This document shows, one piece after another, positions 25,226-36,863 of a DNA stretch of 64,000 nt. The notes beneath the pieces were generated by a model that saw nothing but the letters and a program-made list of their open reading frames with translations, was not told the origin of the DNA and did not search any database. Both the position numbers and the translations under genes were made by a program. Source of the stretch: Desulfobacteraceae bacterium (GTDB taxonomy: Bacteria > Desulfobacterota > Desulfobacteria > Desulfobacterales > Desulfobacteraceae); the NCBI GenBank assembly GCA_016743945.1, contig JADGFI010000001.1, positions 521,901 through 585,900 on the forward strand. Direction: 5' to 3'. Numbering within the stretch: the stretch's first letter is position 1; every line of letters begins with the position of its first letter.

Positions 25226-25429
25226 GATGATGATGTCCACTCCCTTATTGTTTTTCGACCGAATGATAGAATTCCTTTATGGCCAGCTCCTGTTTATTTT
25301 TTCCCTTATAGCCTATTTTTTTTTTGATGGCATTAAAAAAAAATATGCCAAGGCATGGCCAAAGAAAACCGGTGGTCAATGATGGGACAGCAGACTTTGG
25401 AATACCTAGGTTTTGCGGTGGAAATCATC

Positions 25430-25468
25430 AAAAAAAGTAAGGCCCGATGGGGTCTCCCATCGGGCCTT
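25430..25468 (-). terminator. Terminator of the glnDBA operon
   Basis: A 13-bp perfect stem (AAGGCCCGATGGG paired with CCCATCGGGCCTT, loop of 4) lies at 25439-25468 and is followed on the minus strand by ACTTTTTTT. It stands about 28 bp after the glnA stop. Confidence 0.9.
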
Positions 25469-25496
25469 ATTGGTCATAAACAATATCTATAAGAGT

Positions 25497-26909
25497 TTAA
25501 ATATCATAGTAGAGGTAAAATTCATGGGGATGGGGACGGCTGATAACTTCTTTTACTTCGTTTTCCATCTTATAGTCAATCCAGTGGTCGATGACATCCT
25601 TGGTAAAGACATCTCCTTTGAGCAGGAATTCATGGTCTTCTCGCAGGGCCGCCAGGGCTTCTTCCAGAGTGGCGGGTGCAGATTCCATTTCTGCCAGTTC
25701 TTCCGGGGGCAGGTCATAGATGTTCTTATCCATGGGATCGCCGGGATCCATTTTGTTTTGGATACCATCGATCATTGCCATGGCAATGGCGGCAAAGGCC
25801 ATGTATCCATTGGCGGAAGGATCCGGCGTTCTGAACTCGACCCGTTTGGCATTGGGGGACCCGGAATACATGGGCAATCTTATGGCTGCACTTCTGTTTC
25901 TACTGGAATATGCCAGGTTAATGGGGGCTTCAAATCCGGGTACCAAACGCTTGTAGGAGTTGGTGGTGGGGTTGGTGATGGCGCAAAGGGCCTTGCAGTG
26001 CTTCATGATGCCGCCGATGGCATGGAGGGCCATCTCGGACATGCCGGCATATTTATTGCCGGCAAACAAGGGAGTGCTATCTTTCCAGAAACTCATGTGG
26101 ATATGCATGCCGCTGCCGTTGTCACCATACACGGGTTTGGGCATGAAGGTGACGGTATGGTCATATTTGGTAGCCACATTTTTCAGGACATATTTAAACC
26201 AGGCAAGGCTGTCGCCCATGTTTGAAAGGGAATCAAACCGAAGATCGATTTCAGACTGGCCGGCAGCGCCAACCTCGTGGTGCTGGCACTCCATGGGAAT
26301 GCCCAGGTCTTCCAGGGTAAGCATCATCTCCGTTCTCATATCCTGGTATTTATCATTGGGGGGCAGGGGGAAATATCCGCCTTTGGGGCGGATTTTGTAG
26401 CCTGTGTTGGGCATTTCATCTCTTCCGGAATTCCAATGGGCCTCATCGGAGTCTATTTCAAAGAAGGAGGCATTGGGTTCTGAGGAATACCGGATATTGG
26501 AGAAGATAAAGAACTCAGGTTCAGGTCCTACATAGATGGTGTCGCCAATGCCCGTGCTTTTCAGGTAGCTTTCGACTTTCTTGGCAATTCCCCGGGGATC
26601 CCGGCTGTAGGCTTCCCTTGTAATGGGCTCATGGATGTCTCCGATGAGGACCAGGGTGGGAACTTTGAAAAACGGGTCGATTTTTGCCGTGGAAGGATCG
26701 GGGATAACGATCATGTCCGAGTTGTCGATCTGCTGCCAGGCCCGCATGCTGGATCCGTCAAAGCCGAATCCGTCTTCAAATGCACCTTCACTGAGCTCTC
26801 CCAGGGGCACTGAAAAATGCTGCCAGGTGCCAATAAAATCCATGTAGCGGATGTCAACTATTTTTACTTCGTTTTCCTTTGCCAGTGCAATAACGTCTTT
26901 GGGTGTCAT
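25497..26909 (-). CDS. glnA: Glutamine synthetase, type I
   Basis: A 470-aa GSI that makes glutamine from glutamate, ammonia and ATP. The family blocks are in order: FGFDGSSMRAW, GPEPEFFIF, HHEVGAAGQSEIDLRFDSLS, then NGSGMHIHMSFWKD, then KRLVPGFEAPINLAYSSRNR. The adenylylation tyrosine is present in MDKNIYDLPPEELAE near residue 400, so activity is probably tuned by GlnE and PII. It is third in glnD-glnB-glnA. Forty-eight bp separate it from glnB, with no obvious separate promoter. Length is typical. Confidence 0.97.
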   Translation of the reverse strand: MTPKDVIALAKENEVKIVDIRYMDFIGTWQHFSVPLGELSEGAFEDGFGFDGSSMRAWQQIDNSDMIVIPDPSTAKIDPFFKVPTLVLIGDIHEPITREAYSRDPRGIAKKVESYLKSTGIGDTIYVGPEPEFFIFSNIRYSSEPNASFFEIDSDEAHWNSGRDEMPNTGYKIRPKGGYFPLPPNDKYQDMRTEMMLTLEDLGIPMECQHHEVGAAGQSEIDLRFDSLSNMGDSLAWFKYVLKNVATKYDHTVTFMPKPVYGDNGSGMHIHMSFWKDSTPLFAGNKYAGMSEMALHAIGGIMKHCKALCAITNPTTNSYKRLVPGFEAPINLAYSSRNRSAAIRLPMYSGSPNAKRVEFRTPDPSANGYMAFAAIAMAMIDGIQNKMDPGDPMDKNIYDLPPEELAEMESAPATLEEALAALREDHEFLLKGDVFTKDVIDHWIDYKMENEVKEVISRPHPHEFYLYYDI

Positions 26910-26957
26910 TTGTTTTCCTTTCTTTTAGGTATATTGGTTAAATATAAAGTTTTTTTG

Positions 26958-29919
<2,962 letters not shown>

Positions 29920-29970
29920 TTGTAAATTCCATTTTCTAAAAATACTCGATTGGTAACAACGTTAGCCTAA

Positions 29971-29989
29971 TAAGCAATGGGCGTGCCAA
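29971..29989 (-). promoter_or_regulatory. Sigma-54 (RpoN) promoter of glnDBA
   Basis: On the minus strand TTGGCACGCCCATTGCTTA contains the full -24/-12 consensus TGGCACG-N4-TTGC. Transcription should start near 29962, about 43 nt before glnD. This links nitrogen shortage through NtrC-type activators to the operon. NtrC sites were not identified. Confidence 0.8.
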
Positions 29990-30059
29990 GATTGATTTAT
30001 CAAGGCTTTTGGTGCACAGGTCTCGGTGAACCAGGGAGAGGAATTAAAACAACGAATTT

Positions 30060-30113
30060 TTAATTACAAAAATGTTATTATTGAGGTGTATTGTATTACG
30101 TTTTTGTAATTAA
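30060..30113. repeat. 13-bp perfect inverted repeat in the glnD-tatA gap
   Basis: TTAATTACAAAAA (30060-30072) and TTTTTGTAATTAA (30101-30113) are exact complements separated by 28 bp. The 315-bp gap between glnD and the end of tatA otherwise holds the sigma-54 promoter and no gene. The repeat could be an activator site, a weak terminator-like hairpin or a small mobile relic. Confidence 0.6.
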
Positions 30114-30235
30114 TAGGGGCGCTGCCCTTTTTCGGGAATGTTTTGATATTTTCAGAAGAGAGGGGGGAAATACCCCAGCCGGAAATAGAAACGATATTCG
30201 ACTGGGGGATAAACCCTGACGGAAAAGGAAGAAAA

Positions 30236-30421
30236 TTAATCTTTATCGATTTTTTCGGGTTCGTCTTCCTTGTGTTCAATGGGATCTTTTGTGGCTTTTT
30301 TGAAATTTTTAATTCCTTTTCCCAGGCCAGCCCCTATTTCAGGCAACTTTCCCGCCCCAAAAATTATAAGGATAATAACAAGAATTATTATTAGTTCCGG
30401 CATTCCCAATCCACCTATCAT
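30236..30421 (-). CDS. tatA: Sec-independent translocase protein TatA
   Basis: A 61-aa TatA/E protein. The short N-terminus [10 protein letters not shown] is followed by one membrane helix, then the hinge and amphipathic helix [20 protein letters not shown] and an acidic/basic tail. It forms the pore-like part of the twin-arginine export pathway for folded proteins, together with TatB/TatC encoded elsewhere. AGGAG is 7 bases before the ATG. It stands as a single gene, divergent from the MoxR gene across an AT-rich region of about 260 bp. Confidence 0.9.
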   Translation of the reverse strand: MIGGLGMPELIIILVIILIIFGAGKLPEIGAGLGKGIKNFKKATKDPIEHKEDEPEKIDKD

Positions 30422-30679
30422 AGTACGCTCCTATTAAGTTCATTGCTTTGCAGTCAAAATAAAATTATTAACACTAAGTTTTATGGGTGTCAATCTTTTA
30501 GAATTTGTTAACAAAAAATCAAAATCACAAATTTGTAATATAATAGGAATCCTTCTGATTGGAATAAAATACTTGTGAAAAAAGAAAAGATGATTCATAT
30601 ATTCTCTTATTGAATTTTATTGAAAAATAGTAAACGGAAATAAAAATTATAAAATACAAAATTTGTGGAGAAATCATCG

Positions 30680-31531
30680 ATGAACCAGCCTGTTAACACG
30701 GAATTCCATGGTGCGGAAAAATATGTTCTGGACACGGAATTGGCCTCAATTGTCAATATATCCATGAAACTGGAAATGCCCCTGCTGCTCAAGGGAGAAC
30801 CGGGGACGGGTAAAACCATGCTGGCCTACGCCATTGCCGAAACCCTTTCCATGCCCCTGATTATATTAAATGTTAAATCCAGCATGAAGCTTGTGGAAGC
30901 CTTGTACCAGTATGATACCCTGACCCGGTTAAACGATTCACGGTTTGGGGACTCCAAGCGGGATGTGAGTGACATTGACGAATATATAAAAATGGGAAAA
31001 ATTGGCCAGGCCTTTTGCGCTGACAAAAGAACCGTTTTGCTCATTGATGAGATTGACAAGGCAGATACGGATTTCCAGGATGACATGCTGGATGTTCTGG
31101 ATCAGATGCAGTTTGATATTATTGAAACCGATAAGAGTGTAAAAGCCATCCACAGGCCTGTGATCATTATTACCTCCAATGCCAAGAAAGACCTGTCTGA
31201 TCCCTTTCTCGGGCGGTGTAATTTTCACCATATTGCCTTTCCTGATCCCAAGATGATGCGTAAAATTATCAATGTTCATTTTGAAAATATTGATGATAAA
31301 CTGGCAGAAAATGTCATTAACTCCTTTTATAGATTAAGGGAGATCGAGGCCATTGAAAAAAAACCCGCCACCCGGGAATTGCTCAATTGGATCCGGGCAT
31401 TGAATGCGGATCCGGATTTCAAGGCCAAGGATCTGGTAAACGAAAAAATGCCTTTTCTAGGTGTTTTGTTTAAAAAAAGTCCTGATTATGAACGGGCCAA
31501 AAACCTGACATTCAGACGGAAAATGTTTTAA
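30680..31531 (+). CDS. MoxR-family AAA+ ATPase
   Basis: A 283-aa AAA+ ATPase. Walker A is LLKGEPGTGKTMLAYAIAET near residue 40, Walker B is RTVLLIDEIDKADTDFQDDM near 120, and PVIIITSNAKKDLSDPFLGR carries sensor 1 and the arginine finger region. MoxR proteins act with VWA partners as chaperone-like machines that insert metals or activate enzymes. The VWA gene follows after 13 bp. The ATG at 30680 with GGAG ten bases before it is preferred; a GTG at 30665 overlaps that ribosome site. Confidence 0.9.
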   Translation: MNQPVNTEFHGAEKYVLDTELASIVNISMKLEMPLLLKGEPGTGKTMLAYAIAETLSMPLIILNVKSSMKLVEALYQYDTLTRLNDSRFGDSKRDVSDIDEYIKMGKIGQAFCADKRTVLLIDEIDKADTDFQDDMLDVLDQMQFDIIETDKSVKAIHRPVIIITSNAKKDLSDPFLGRCNFHHIAFPDPKMMRKIINVHFENIDDKLAENVINSFYRLREIEAIEKKPATRELLNWIRALNADPDFKAKDLVNEKMPFLGVLFKKSPDYERAKNLTFRRKMF

Positions 31532-31544
31532 TGGGCGGACCTCC

Positions 31545-32744
31545 ATGTTTGTAACTTTTTTTTATACACTTAAAGAGGTTGGTATTCCGGTTTCTCCCAC
31601 CTCTTTTTTGATATTGCAGAAAGCCTTGCACCAGGGAAATATCAACGGGTTGGATGAATTTTATACCTGCGCCCGGGCCATTCTGGTTAAGAGCGAGCGC
31701 TATTTTGATCTCTATGACCAGGTTTTTGCCCATCATTTTGAAGGTGTCCCCCTGCCCGAAGGAGATGGGTTTGAAATCGACGAGATTGCAAGGGGCATGC
31801 TGGATGAATGGCTGAAGAATCCCAAACAATTGGCCGATGCCCTTGGGATGGACGAAGAAACCCTGAGCAAGATGTCCCCGGACGAATTGATTGAATATTT
31901 TAAGAAACGTCTCAAGGACCAGGACGGGCGTCATGACGGGGGGAGTAAATGGATCGGGACAGGCGGACGATCTCCTGTGGGCCATTCAGGCTTTCATCCC
32001 GGCGGCATGCGGGTGGGAGGGGAGTCCCGGAATAAATCAGCGGTAAAGGTGGCCAATGAGCGACGGTATAAGGATTATTCCACAAAGGGCCCTTTAACCC
32101 AGGCCAAGATGGGCGAAGCCCTGAAACGATTGCGAAATTTGATTCCTGCCGGCCCCAAGGACAGGATTAATATAGATGAAACCATCAAAGAGACGTTGCG
32201 CAATGCAGGAGAGATTGAGCTTATCTTTGACCGGGCTTTGAAGGACCGGCTTAAGGTGATCCTTGCCATTGACAACGGGGGGTGGTCCATGGATCCCTAT
32301 ATAAGAGTGGTCCAGACCCTGTTTGACTATGCCAAATCTCAGTTTAAAGAGGTAAAAACCTATTTTTTCCACAACACGATTTATGATTATCTATGGGAGG
32401 ACCCTGCCCGGTATAAGAAACCCAAAAGCCTCATGGAATTTTCAAGGCTTGATCCGGACACACGCCTCATTGTGCTGGGGGATGCCAGCATGGCCCCCTA
32501 TGAACTCATGGCCCATGACGGCTCCATCCATATTACGGAAAGAAGCGGCAGGCCAAGTCTTGAGCAATTGAGGTTTTTGGCCAAAACCTTTCCCCATACG
32601 GTTTGGCTTAATCCGGTTTCTGAATCCATGTGGGGGTATACCCACACCATCATGACCATCGCCCAAATTTTCCCCATGTATGAACTTTCCCTGGATGGCC
32701 TTGAAAAAGCCGTGGAAAAGCTAATGGTTAAAAACGGACGGTAG
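31545..32744 (+). CDS. VWA-domain (CoxE-like) partner of MoxR
   Basis: A 399-aa protein. The N-terminal 130 residues are helical (TLKEVGIPVSPTSFLILQKA, then SERYFDLYDQVFAHHFEGV). A Gly-rich linker follows (about 140-170), then the VWA-like domain from about 235. The metal site is altered: AIDNGGWSM replaces the usual DxSxS, so metal binding is doubtful, though I recall the same variant in related proteins. GYTHTIMTIAQIFPMYELSL near the C-terminus is typical of CoxE-like proteins. It probably works with the upstream MoxR ATPase on an unknown client. Confidence 0.85.
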   Translation: MFVTFFYTLKEVGIPVSPTSFLILQKALHQGNINGLDEFYTCARAILVKSERYFDLYDQVFAHHFEGVPLPEGDGFEIDEIARGMLDEWLKNPKQLADALGMDEETLSKMSPDELIEYFKKRLKDQDGRHDGGSKWIGTGGRSPVGHSGFHPGGMRVGGESRNKSAVKVANERRYKDYSTKGPLTQAKMGEALKRLRNLIPAGPKDRINIDETIKETLRNAGEIELIFDRALKDRLKVILAIDNGGWSMDPYIRVVQTLFDYAKSQFKEVKTYFFHNTIYDYLWEDPARYKKPKSLMEFSRLDPDTRLIVLGDASMAPYELMAHDGSIHITERSGRPSLEQLRFLAKTFPHTVWLNPVSESMWGYTHTIMTIAQIFPMYELSLDGLEKAVEKLMVKNGR

Positions 32745-32782
32745 ATAATAACCTAAGTGTTTTTTTTTCCTGGTCCGGCCTG

Positions 32783-33616
32783 TTAAAGCGCAAGGTTATA
32801 AAATTTTAAGGTGTTCTCAAAAATAGTCTGGGACAATTTGTCGGGGTCCACCTCTTTAATTTGCGCCAGTTTTACCAGGACAGATTTTACAAATGCCGGT
32901 TCATTCCGGCGGAATTTGTTTTTTTGGGGGGCAGGGGTCAGGTAGGGGGCATCGGTTTCAATCAACAGTCTGTCATCGGGTATTAGCGGGGCAATTTGCC
33001 TGAGATATTCCCCTCTTTTTTGAAGGGTCAAAATTCCGGTGATGCCGATGTGATACCCCATATCCAGGTAGTTGAACATTTCTTGTCTGGTTCCTGAAAA
33101 ACAATGAACCACCCCTTTTCGGGAGGGGGGACCTTCTGATTTTAAAATATCGTAAAACCGGCCTTTGGAATCGCGTTCATGGAAAATCAGGGGAAGATTC
33201 ACCTCCTGGGCAAGGTTGAGTTGGGATGAAAAACAGGCTTCCTGGGCGCGTTGCGGGGAAAACATCCGATTAAAATCAAGGCCGGTTTCTCCCCATGCTT
33301 TGACACAGGTATGGGTTTTTGCCAGACGTTTAAGGATTTCCAGGGCTTCCCTGGAACAATTGCCGGCATCATGGGGATGGATTCCCACAGAAGTGATCAG
33401 GGTGGGGTGGGCCTTCTTATTTGTATTATCTGGATTTGTATTATTGGGGTTTGTATTATTTTCGGCCAGCTCAATGGCCTTCAGGGAAGTTTGAACATCA
33501 ACCCCCACAACCATCATTCCTCTTACCTCTTCTTGCCGGGCCCTGTCTATTACGTCTAGAATGTCATTTGCATAGGCCTTGTCATCAATGTGGCAGTGGG
33601 AATCAAATAGTATCAT
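32783..33616 (-). CDS. tatD: TatD-family metal-dependent hydrolase
   Basis: A 277-aa TIM-barrel hydrolase. The metal ligands are visible: FDSHCHIDD at the N-terminus, GETGLDFNR, LIFHERDS, VVHCFSGT and LIETDAPYLTP. TatD proteins are 3'-5' DNA exonucleases or deoxyribonucleases of uncertain physiological role. The ATG at 33616 gives the usual family N-terminus; an upstream start at 33670 adds 18 residues without support. An Asn/Thr/Pro-rich insert (residues about 53-66, NNTNPNNTNPDNTN) comes from a short repeated DNA tract and has no counterpart in the family core. Confidence 0.92.
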   Translation of the reverse strand: MILFDSHCHIDDKAYANDILDVIDRARQEEVRGMMVVGVDVQTSLKAIELAENNTNPNNTNPDNTNKKAHPTLITSVGIHPHDAGNCSREALEILKRLAKTHTCVKAWGETGLDFNRMFSPQRAQEACFSSQLNLAQEVNLPLIFHERDSKGRFYDILKSEGPPSRKGVVHCFSGTRQEMFNYLDMGYHIGITGILTLQKRGEYLRQIAPLIPDDRLLIETDAPYLTPAPQKNKFRRNEPAFVKSVLVKLAQIKEVDPDKLSQTIFENTLKFYNLAL

Positions 33617-33685
33617 TAACCGGAACCCTTTTTCTTGTTGTATGGCGTCACGCGTTTGTCTGACAGCCATTGATTGAATATGTCA

Positions 33686-33734
33686 AAGCCTTCACTGGTT
33701 GGAAGAAGCCGGTTTACGGTTACAGTGAAGGCTT
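33686..33734. repeat. 12-bp inverted repeat between tatD and ftsE
   Basis: AAGCCTTCACTG (33686-33697) and CAGTGAAGGCTT (33723-33734) are perfect complements with 25 bp between. It lies in the divergent region of tatD and ftsE. No long T-run follows on either strand, so a regulatory site or RNA hairpin is more likely than a terminator. Confidence 0.6.
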
Positions 33735-33838
33735 GGTGTAAGGAAAACTGTTTTTCAGCACTCCTTGACACATGGAGGATATATCAGTAAATTCATTTTC
33801 AGTCAATTATAGACCATGACAGGGCCATAACCAAAATT

Positions 33839-34531
33839 ATGACGAACAAAAATAGTAACCCAATTATAAGGTTGTTTAATGTGAGCAAGCGCTATGGCGC
33901 CAAGCTGGCACTGGACGGTGTTTCTCTGGATATCGAGCCGGGGGAATTTATTTTTGTTTCCGGCCCTTCGGGAGCGGGTAAGTCAACCCTTTTAAGGGTT
34001 CTCTACCTGGCTGAAAATGTGTCCGAAGGCCAGATTCTTATTGATGGCATGAACCTGGCCCGGGTTTCTTCGGGAAAATTGCCTTTTTTGCGGCGCCGGT
34101 TTGGTATGGTGTTCCAGGATTTTAAATTGATTCCCAACCGATCCGTATTTGAAAATGTGGCTCTGGTATTGGAAGTTGCCGGTGAAAGCCAAAGCTTTAT
34201 CCGGAAAAAAGTGATGCAGGTGCTCAGGACCACGGGCATGGAAAAAAAGGCAAATGCCCTGCCTCCCACCCTTTCAGGCGGAGAACAGCAGCGGGTGGCG
34301 GTTGCAAGGGCTGTGGTGGGTGAGCCCTCCATTATTCTGGCCGATGAACCCACGGGCAGTCTGGATGATAAGGCGGCCCAGGCGGTAATGGATTTTTTGA
34401 TGGAATACCATAAAAAAGGAGCGACCATCCTTGTGGCAAGTCATAACCTCCACCTGATGGAAAGCACGGTCCGGGGGCGTAATATTGTCCTGGAAGAAGG
34501 AAAACTGAAAACAACCTCCACCATGCTTTAA
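33839..34531 (+). CDS. ftsE: Cell-division ATP-binding protein FtsE
   Basis: A 230-aa ABC ATPase. Walker A is VSGPSGAGKSTLLRVLYL near residue 40, the Q-loop is FGMVFQDFKLIPNRSVFENV, the signature is LSGGEQQRVAVARAVV near 145, and Walker B is IILADEPTGSLD. With FtsX it forms the complex that switches on periplasmic peptidoglycan hydrolases through an EnvC-like activator, encoded two genes downstream. The first gene of a five-gene cell-wall operon. Confidence 0.95.
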   Translation: MTNKNSNPIIRLFNVSKRYGAKLALDGVSLDIEPGEFIFVSGPSGAGKSTLLRVLYLAENVSEGQILIDGMNLARVSSGKLPFLRRRFGMVFQDFKLIPNRSVFENVALVLEVAGESQSFIRKKVMQVLRTTGMEKKANALPPTLSGGEQQRVAVARAVVGEPSIILADEPTGSLDDKAAQAVMDFLMEYHKKGATILVASHNLHLMESTVRGRNIVLEEGKLKTTSTML

Positions 34532-34550
34532 TGAAGAAGAGACCTAGCCT

Positions 34551-35426
34551 ATGATCCGTTTTGTACAAAAAGCTCTGACAGATATTCGGTCCAACCGGTT
34601 TTTGAATCTTATTACGATTATCACCATCTCTCTTTCAATTTTGATCGTCTCGGTCTTTATGCTTTTTTTTGAAAATACAAGCCGGGTCATTGAAGTCTGG
34701 AACCAGGGGGGCCGGGCCATGATATATCTGGAAAAACAATTTTCGCAAGAGATGCTTCCTGGCCTCAAGGAAACAATTTTTGGCCTGGGCGATATTGATG
34801 AAATGGTCTTTATTCCTAAAGACCAGGCCCTGGACAAATTAAAAAAAGAGATGGGATCCCGTACCGATTTTTTTAAAACCCTTAAAACAAATCCCCTGCC
34901 CGATGCAATTGAAATTAAGATGAAATCCCATGGCAGTTTTGAACAGATACAAGGGTTTGCCCGGCAGATCGAGTCCTTGGATATGGTCGAAAATGTGGAG
35001 TATGGCCAGGGGTGGCTGGGCAAGTTTTTAAATATCTTTAACCTGTTTAAAATGACCGGATATGCCATGTGTGGTCTCTTTTTGCTCATTGCCTTGTTTA
35101 TCACGGCCAATACGGTGAGGTTGGCGTTTTATTCCCGCAGGCTTGAGGTTGAGATCATGCGCCTTGTGGGGGCAACGGAAGGGTTTATCAAAACGCCTTT
35201 TTATGTGGAAGGGCTTTTCCAGGGGTTCATAGGGGGCGTGGTGGGCCTTGTGATTCTTCTGGTTGGCTATTTGACCATATCATCGGGCATTGCAGAAAAC
35301 CTGGCTGCTTATGTATACACGGACATCCAGTTCCTTTCTGTAAAAGCCATTCTCATTATCCTTTTTTCCAGTACATTTTTAGGTTGGTTTGGATGCTATC
35401 TGTCCTTAAAACAAATTTTAAAGTAA
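34551..35426 (+). CDS. ftsX: Cell-division membrane protein FtsX
   Basis: A 291-aa permease-like protein with four membrane helices (about 20-42, 165-190, 218-240 and 262-285) and a large extracytoplasmic loop (about 45-160) that should contact the EnvC-like protein. Typical blocks are RRLEVEIMRLVGATEGFIKT and FYVEGLFQGFIGGVVGLVIL. It starts 19 bp after ftsE and its end overlaps the next gene by 34 bp, so the three products are probably made together. Confidence 0.94.
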   Translation: MIRFVQKALTDIRSNRFLNLITIITISLSILIVSVFMLFFENTSRVIEVWNQGGRAMIYLEKQFSQEMLPGLKETIFGLGDIDEMVFIPKDQALDKLKKEMGSRTDFFKTLKTNPLPDAIEIKMKSHGSFEQIQGFARQIESLDMVENVEYGQGWLGKFLNIFNLFKMTGYAMCGLFLLIALFITANTVRLAFYSRRLEVEIMRLVGATEGFIKTPFYVEGLFQGFIGGVVGLVILLVGYLTISSGIAENLAAYVYTDIQFLSVKAILIILFSSTFLGWFGCYLSLKQILK

Positions 35427-36859
35427 GCGATTTAAACCTAATTGGTTATAAAACCAGGCGCTGTCTTGTTGTCTGTCTGCTTTTTTTTCTGGTTGTTGAC
35501 CATTCCTACGCCAAAGAAAAGGTTTTGTTCAAAGGAATTGTCAATTCTTTTAAACTCAATATCAGGAGCACCCCCTCCCGGTCTTCAGATGTGATTATGG
35601 TACTTGAACGAGGGAAGCAGGTGGATGTTGTCGAAAAAAAGGGCGGCATCGGCGGTTGGCTGGCCGTGGTATACCAGGATCAGCGAGGGTATATCCGGAA
35701 TCGATCCGAGTATATCACCCTGAAACCTGTGATCAAAGCGCCGGTATCCAAAAAAAATAAAACAAAACCAGTGGCGGTTGTCTCCAAAACAGTTGCCAAA
35801 GAGAAGAGTGCCTTTGAAGAAAAGATTGTCGTTGAAGAAAAAAAAGTAGCAACCTTTTCCAAAAAAGAGATGGAAATTATTGAAGGGTTGAATGAAATTG
35901 ACTATGGTCTGAACCGGGCTCGTTTAAAATCCAAGGTTCTGTCCCGGGAAACAAGGGATTTGGAAATAAAGAATACAAAGATCCGTGACGCTAAAGAACG
36001 CCTGTCAGCCCAGATAGATCAAGATCAGGTTTACGCCGGCCAGCGGCTCAATGCCCTTTACCGGATGCGTATGATCGGTCGTTTGGATATTGCGGGAGTC
36101 CCTTCCTCTGTATTTGATTTTTTTTTAACCCAGAACGCCATGAAGCAGGTGATTCAATCTGATTTACAGGTTTTTGAAACCCAATCCAAAGATCTTAAAA
36201 AACTCAGTATTCTGGAAGGAGAACTGGGCCGACAGGCAATAGAAAAAACCGATTTGCAAACCGAACTGAATTTTCAGATTCGGATTAAGGAAAAAGAGAC
36301 CCTTAAAAAAGAAGCGATTCTAGATGAAATCCAAAGGAAAAAAAATCTGTCCCAGGCGGTTCTGGAATCCTTGAAAGCATCCGCCATTGAACTCGATGAG
36401 AAATTGAGTGCCATGGATAAACAGGGGTTAGACCCTGTTGAAGATGTATCATTTTCACACCAGAAAGGGCGGTTGCGCATTCCGGTTCAAGGAAAAATTG
36501 TATCAACCTTCGGGGTGTCAAAGAACGGGGATTACAAATCCTTCACTTTTCAAAGCGGAGTTGATATAAAGGTGGAAAGGGGAGAGCCTGTCCGGTCTGT
36601 TTTCAAAGGAGAGGTCTTGTTTTCCCAATGGCTGAAAGGGTATGGGAATCTGGTGATTATCAACCACGGTGATAATTATTATACCCTTTATGCCCATGTG
36701 GAAGAAATTTTTAAAAAAAAGGGAGAGACAGTTGATACCGGTGAAGTGATTGCCACTGCTGGTGATACCGGTTCTATTAAAGGGTTGTGCCTTCATTTTG
36801 AAGTGAGGCACCATGGAAAACCTGTCAACCCCATGCAATGGATAAGCAAAGGAGCTTAA
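35393..36859 (+). CDS. EnvC-like murein hydrolase activator (SH3 + coiled coil + M23)
   Basis: A protein of about 488 aa. An N-terminal membrane anchor or signal (about 20-40) is followed by a bacterial SH3 domain (FKLNIRSTPSRSSDVIMVLE), a linker, long coiled coils (about 165-340) and a C-terminal LytM/M23 domain (about 365-485). The M23 part has TFQSGVDIKVERGEPVRSVF, VIINHGDNYYTLYAH and CLHFEVRHHGKPVNPMQW. The HxxxD motif is changed (FQSGVD), while the later histidines remain, as in degenerate EnvC proteins that activate amidases rather than cut. The extra SH3 domain is not found in E. coli EnvC. An alternative GTG start lies at 35384. Confidence 0.88.
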   Translation: MLSVLKTNFKVSDLNLIGYKTRRCLVVCLLFFLVVDHSYAKEKVLFKGIVNSFKLNIRSTPSRSSDVIMVLERGKQVDVVEKKGGIGGWLAVVYQDQRGYIRNRSEYITLKPVIKAPVSKKNKTKPVAVVSKTVAKEKSAFEEKIVVEEKKVATFSKKEMEIIEGLNEIDYGLNRARLKSKVLSRETRDLEIKNTKIRDAKERLSAQIDQDQVYAGQRLNALYRMRMIGRLDIAGVPSSVFDFFLTQNAMKQVIQSDLQVFETQSKDLKKLSILEGELGRQAIEKTDLQTELNFQIRIKEKETLKKEAILDEIQRKKNLSQAVLESLKASAIELDEKLSAMDKQGLDPVEDVSFSHQKGRLRIPVQGKIVSTFGVSKNGDYKSFTFQSGVDIKVERGEPVRSVFKGEVLFSQWLKGYGNLVIINHGDNYYTLYAHVEEIFKKKGETVDTGEVIATAGDTGSIKGLCLHFEVRHHGKPVNPMQWISKGA

Positions 36860-36863
36860 CTAT

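Noticed and set aside
25263..25382. Possible 39-aa membrane protein between the MltB-like gene and glnA
   Set aside because: It has one hydrophobic stretch, but no ribosome site, and the sequence is A/T-run rich; too little to support a gene.
25413..26225. Plus-strand frame of 270 codons opposite glnA
   Set aside because: Antisense shadow of a highly conserved gene; Gly/His-rich with no recognisable domain.
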